Below are positions 61,257 to 64,000 of a stretch of 64,000 nucleotides of DNA, one piece after another. The position numbers and the translations under genes are program-made. Under the pieces are notes generated by a model, which searched no databases, was not told the origin of the DNA, and was given only the letters and a program-made list of their open reading frames with translations. Every line of letters starts with the position of its first letter. Position 1 is the stretch's first letter. This DNA is from Henckelia pumila (Eukaryota; Streptophyta; Magnoliopsida; Lamiales; Gesneriaceae). The DNA lies in NCBI RefSeq assembly GCF_033568475.1, contig NC_133123.1, forward strand, positions 128,188,930 to 128,252,929, given 5' to 3'.

Positions 61257-61468
61257 ATATGTAAACTCACGCCACTCGTGGTTATCTCAAAATCTCGACC
61301 AAGCTCGACACCTACCACGCCACTCGTGGCCTCCATCAAAAGCCCATCCGGTTGGAAAATGTTGCTTGTACTTGGTTAATACAAGAGTTCTTACATGAGC
61401 TCGGGATCCGACCAGACCACATGGTCTAAACTTCATACTTCTTTTAGACCAGTAGGGGGAGGTACTAT
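61257..61468 (+). other. End of minisatellite and polypurine tract of the LARD
   Basis: Two last array-like units (61262-61345), a short unique piece, then the purine tract AGGGGGAGG at 61454-61462 just before the 3' LTR. Confidence 0.75.
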
Positions 61469-62028
61469 TGATTCCCCTAAAAAATATACGAGTCTAATCC
61501 GACCGAGCCCAATAATCCATATTTTTGGAAATATACTTTGAGGCCGTTCTAGTCTTATTTTATGAGAAGCCCAGGAAGGGCCCAATATCTAGAACCTTCC
61601 AGTACTCTCGGACACATGAAGATCTGCAACAGATAAGAACAATATCTTATGAATCCAAGATTTGATATGATTTCAGACTCATCAATTAGAGTCCTACTCT
61701 AACACATGTTCTACCTTGACAAGGTAACCTATCCTTCCAAGCCCCTATAAATACAGGTATGGTTCATGGTTTATGGATGATCTATTGGATTCACTTCTTG
61801 TTCACACCCTCACGCACGCATATTCTCTTGTTTTTACTTTTTGTCAAGCTCTTTCACTTTCGAGCACTGACTTAGGCATCGGAGGGGTCACGCCGAAACA
61901 CCTTCGGCGCCTCCTAATTTAGTTTCTGTCTGTGCAGAGATTCGTCGTGCCCGACCCGACCCGATTTATTGAAGATTTGAAGATCCACTCTACCAGACCG
62001 AACCCGGAGGAAAAAATCGACATCATCA
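61469..62028 (+). repeat. 3' LTR of the LARD element
   Basis: 560 bp, TGATTCCCC to CATCATCA, with a TATA box at 61746-61753. Differs from the 5' LTR at about ten positions, including CAGAGATT for CACAGCTT near the end. Confidence 0.95.
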
Positions 62029-62033
62029 GAGTT

Positions 62034-62762
62034 AATAGATTGAAGATGAGTTTTATGTTTGGTGTAGAAATTATACTATTTGTGAAGTTAGTGTTCCATT
62101 AAAATAGTGTAATGTGATGAAGATGACCTTACAATATAATATAGATCATTGCCTTTGAAATTATAAATCAACCAATCTAATGAGTAAATCATATATTTCA
62201 CTCCAACACAAAATCATTTCTTAAAAAAATATTAATAGAAGATTTTGAAATAAATATTTCTTTTTTTGAATCAGAAATAAGTAAACAAATTTCCAAATTT
62301 GAATTCTCAATATTGTTGTTTAAAGTTTGACTTCAAATATAAAAATACAATTCCAGTACAAATTACAGTTGAAATTGCCAATTAATTAGTCTTCTCGGGG
62401 ACCCCCGCCATTTACGGCACTGATTAAAATAATGAATTCCTTAATAGCTCCTAAAACCCCCTACTTTTTGAAAAAATCAAAACATTGAAAAGTAATCATG
62501 GTTTTGCAAGTTGCAACGCTCCATGTTCTCACTTCCCACCTTTATACCATCATAATTATGTTAATAATGATTATTATTGGATGGTTTTCATTTCAAAATA
62601 TTTTTTCTAAAAAAATAAAAGAAATGTACTCTCGGGACAGTCATCTCATAAACCGAAATCGAGTTGAACCCTCCCACTCAAGGAGTCATGGTTACGCTTA
62701 GACTGTAACACTACTCATATAGTTTTTACATAATAACATGTTGGATCGATTATCTGGTGGGA
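62034..62762. other. Gene-free DNA
   Basis: No recognisable gene or repeat; the open frame at 62498-62701 has no domain. Confidence 0.6.
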
Positions 62763-62776
62763 CCCACATAATATTA

Positions 62777-62994
62777 AAAAAAAGGGTGATCCCACCCAAG
62801 GGCTCCACACAGAGCCGCCCCAAGCCCCGACGTGAAGGGAGGTAAATCAAGGTTATGTCTGGCCAGATAAGTACCCAGGGAGAGGAAGGCTCGCAAGCGC
62901 GATAAACAAGACCAAATACATCTTTTACGGGATTCGAACACTCTTCACCTTCTTTTTCACCAAGGCCTTTGCCAGTCCAGCTGTACCTGGGTCA
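62777..62994 (-). mobile_element. tRNA-derived SINE (Au-like), reverse
   Basis: On the minus strand it reads GTGACCCAGGTACAGCTGGA, a tRNA-like A-box area, then GTTCGAATCCCGT (B box), a GC-rich body and a short poly-T tail. Flanked by CCCACATAATATTA (62763-62776) and CCCACAAAATATTA (62995-63008), 13 of 14 identical, as expected for a LINE-mobilised insertion. The poly-T end fits Au SINEs (family naming from memory). Confidence 0.7.
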
Positions 62995-63008
62995 CCCACA
63001 AAATATTA

Positions 63009-64000
63009 TGGACTATGATAAATGTGGCTTTTGGTATTCTAAAAAAATTATTGGGAGAAAATAGAATGGTGATGGCCCTCCTCTTTCCATACGTTAAAAC
63101 TAAATTTATATCAATGGGAAAGAATATTTTCTATTTTCATTCATTATAGGAAGCAAATGTTGAAAGGGTGATGAATGACCAAGTAACAAAACAGTTAAAA
63201 TAACAGTTTCTTGGTATGACCTCTTTAAAAGATATCAGACGGGGAACCTATTTTAGCCATTTCAGGATTTTAGAGCTGATATTTTACTATTCATTATTAA
63301 ACTCCATCGAGATATATTAGTCATGTTTTAACAAGAATTCGATCAGGTATCTTGGAATTTAACAACAATAATTTTTTCCTTTTTACTGCCTTTCCCCATA
63401 ACTTTTTTCAATTTTAGGCATTTGAATTTTTTTAAGAAAAAAATAATGTAAAAAATAATCCCAAAAATAGCAAAAATAATTTGTTTGGTAATTAATCCTT
63501 TCCTTGCCGTTTGAAGTAACAATGAAAAATGAGTAGTTCTCTTATGCATTTTCATACGTGAGACATTTTTATCCATATTTATAATAAAAAATAATATTTT
63601 TTTATGAATGACTTAAATAAGAGACTTATCTCATAAAATTGACACGTCTGATAAAAATTTTTTGCCATGAAAAATTGGGTAAGAGGAATAAATCCAAAAT
63701 CCAAATCACACGGAATAACAAATAACAAAAATTCAAAAGCCACGAAAAATGTGTAAAATCACATGCAAAAGAAAATTTAATTTAAGGATGGAACCTTAAA
63801 AATTTATTTAGGATAGGAAGAATACAATGTTTCTTCGCTCTATTTATCTGAGTATATGTAGTAATAAAAAACAAAATTCACGGGGGGTGAGTGCTGACCC
63901 ACGAAACATGCAATGATTAGAAAGAGTTGAGGTGAGGCAGCTCTTCAGTAGTTTGCCCCATTTTTTTGCTCCAAAAAGTCGCTAAATTACTCCCCACTAC
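63009..64000. other. Gene-free DNA with a MITE relic
   Basis: A reverse GTGAGACG-family relic at about 63555-63655 (ACGTGAGACATTTTTATCC at left). The rest is AT-rich without identifiable genes. Confidence 0.55.

Larger units (their letters stand above)
52808..62028 (+). mobile_element. Complete non-autonomous LTR retrotransposon (LARD type, 9.2 kb)
   Basis: Two 560-bp LTRs (52808-53367, 61469-62028), both TGAT...CATCA, with a perfect GAGTT target duplication (52803-52807, 62029-62033), a primer-site-like stretch after the 5' LTR and a purine tract before the 3' LTR. By eye the LTRs differ at about 10 of 560 positions (1.8%), so insertion is recent. The interior encodes no gag, protease, RT or integrase that I can recognise, so it must have moved with proteins from another element; the GCCGTCTGTGGGAA text after the LTR suggests a Tat-like Ty3 partner (inference). 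A 4.3 kb insertion at 56915-61256 enlarges it. Confidence 0.93.

Overview
The window is nuclear DNA from a dicot plant. It is AT-rich, with short GT-AG introns, plant-specific gene families (IQD, DUF688-like) and dense nested LTR retrotransposons and MITEs. The repeat style suggests an asterid, perhaps Lamiales, but that is a weak inference from remembered repeat motifs. There is no operon-like structure, CRISPR array, rRNA gene or recognisable intact tRNA gene.

Layout. 1-6 kb: the 3' part of a broken Ty3/gypsy chromovirus (Tekay/Del-like) with its 3' LTR. 6-14.7 kb: a nest in which a Tat/Athila-like LTR fragment and a reverse solo LTR of the chromovirus family interrupt a dead Ty1/copia element (the solo LTR splits a codon of its RT/RNase H region), followed by another LTR-like stretch, a foldback element and AT-rich DNA with MITEs. 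14.7-20.6 kb: LTR-like remnants and hairpins. 20.6-25.7 kb: a second copy of the 6.0-14.7 kb block, with a 4.2 kb deletion at an ACCT microhomology and a PIF/Harbinger-type MITE insertion. 27.4-30.0 kb: a four-exon IQD gene. 30-40.7 kb: gene-free DNA rich in MITEs (Harbinger, hAT and a GTGAGACGGTCTCAC family). 41.8-44.4 kb: a three-exon gene for a 797-residue coiled-coil protein. 45.6-46.9 kb: GC-rich hAT-type elements. 47.7-51.2 kb: two tandem two-exon DUF688-like paralogs. 52.8-62.0 kb: a complete, young, non-autonomous LTR retrotransposon (LARD type) with 560-bp LTRs and a perfect GAGTT target duplication, carrying a minisatellite into which a 4.3 kb composite of two opposed LTR-like arms has inserted. 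62.8 kb: a tRNA-derived SINE.

Only four host genes are supported (IQD, the coiled-coil protein and the DUF688-like pair). They are independent plant genes, all on the plus strand, and nothing suggests a shared pathway.

The most unusual signal is structural. Several LTRs carry small arrays of short palindromic or hairpin modules. Two LTRs of one chromovirus family have different modules at the same place, about 110 bases from the LTR end. In the LARD insertion, a five-unit hairpin array is kept in both diverged arms with compensatory stem changes. All homology calls come from reading the sequence, without database searches.
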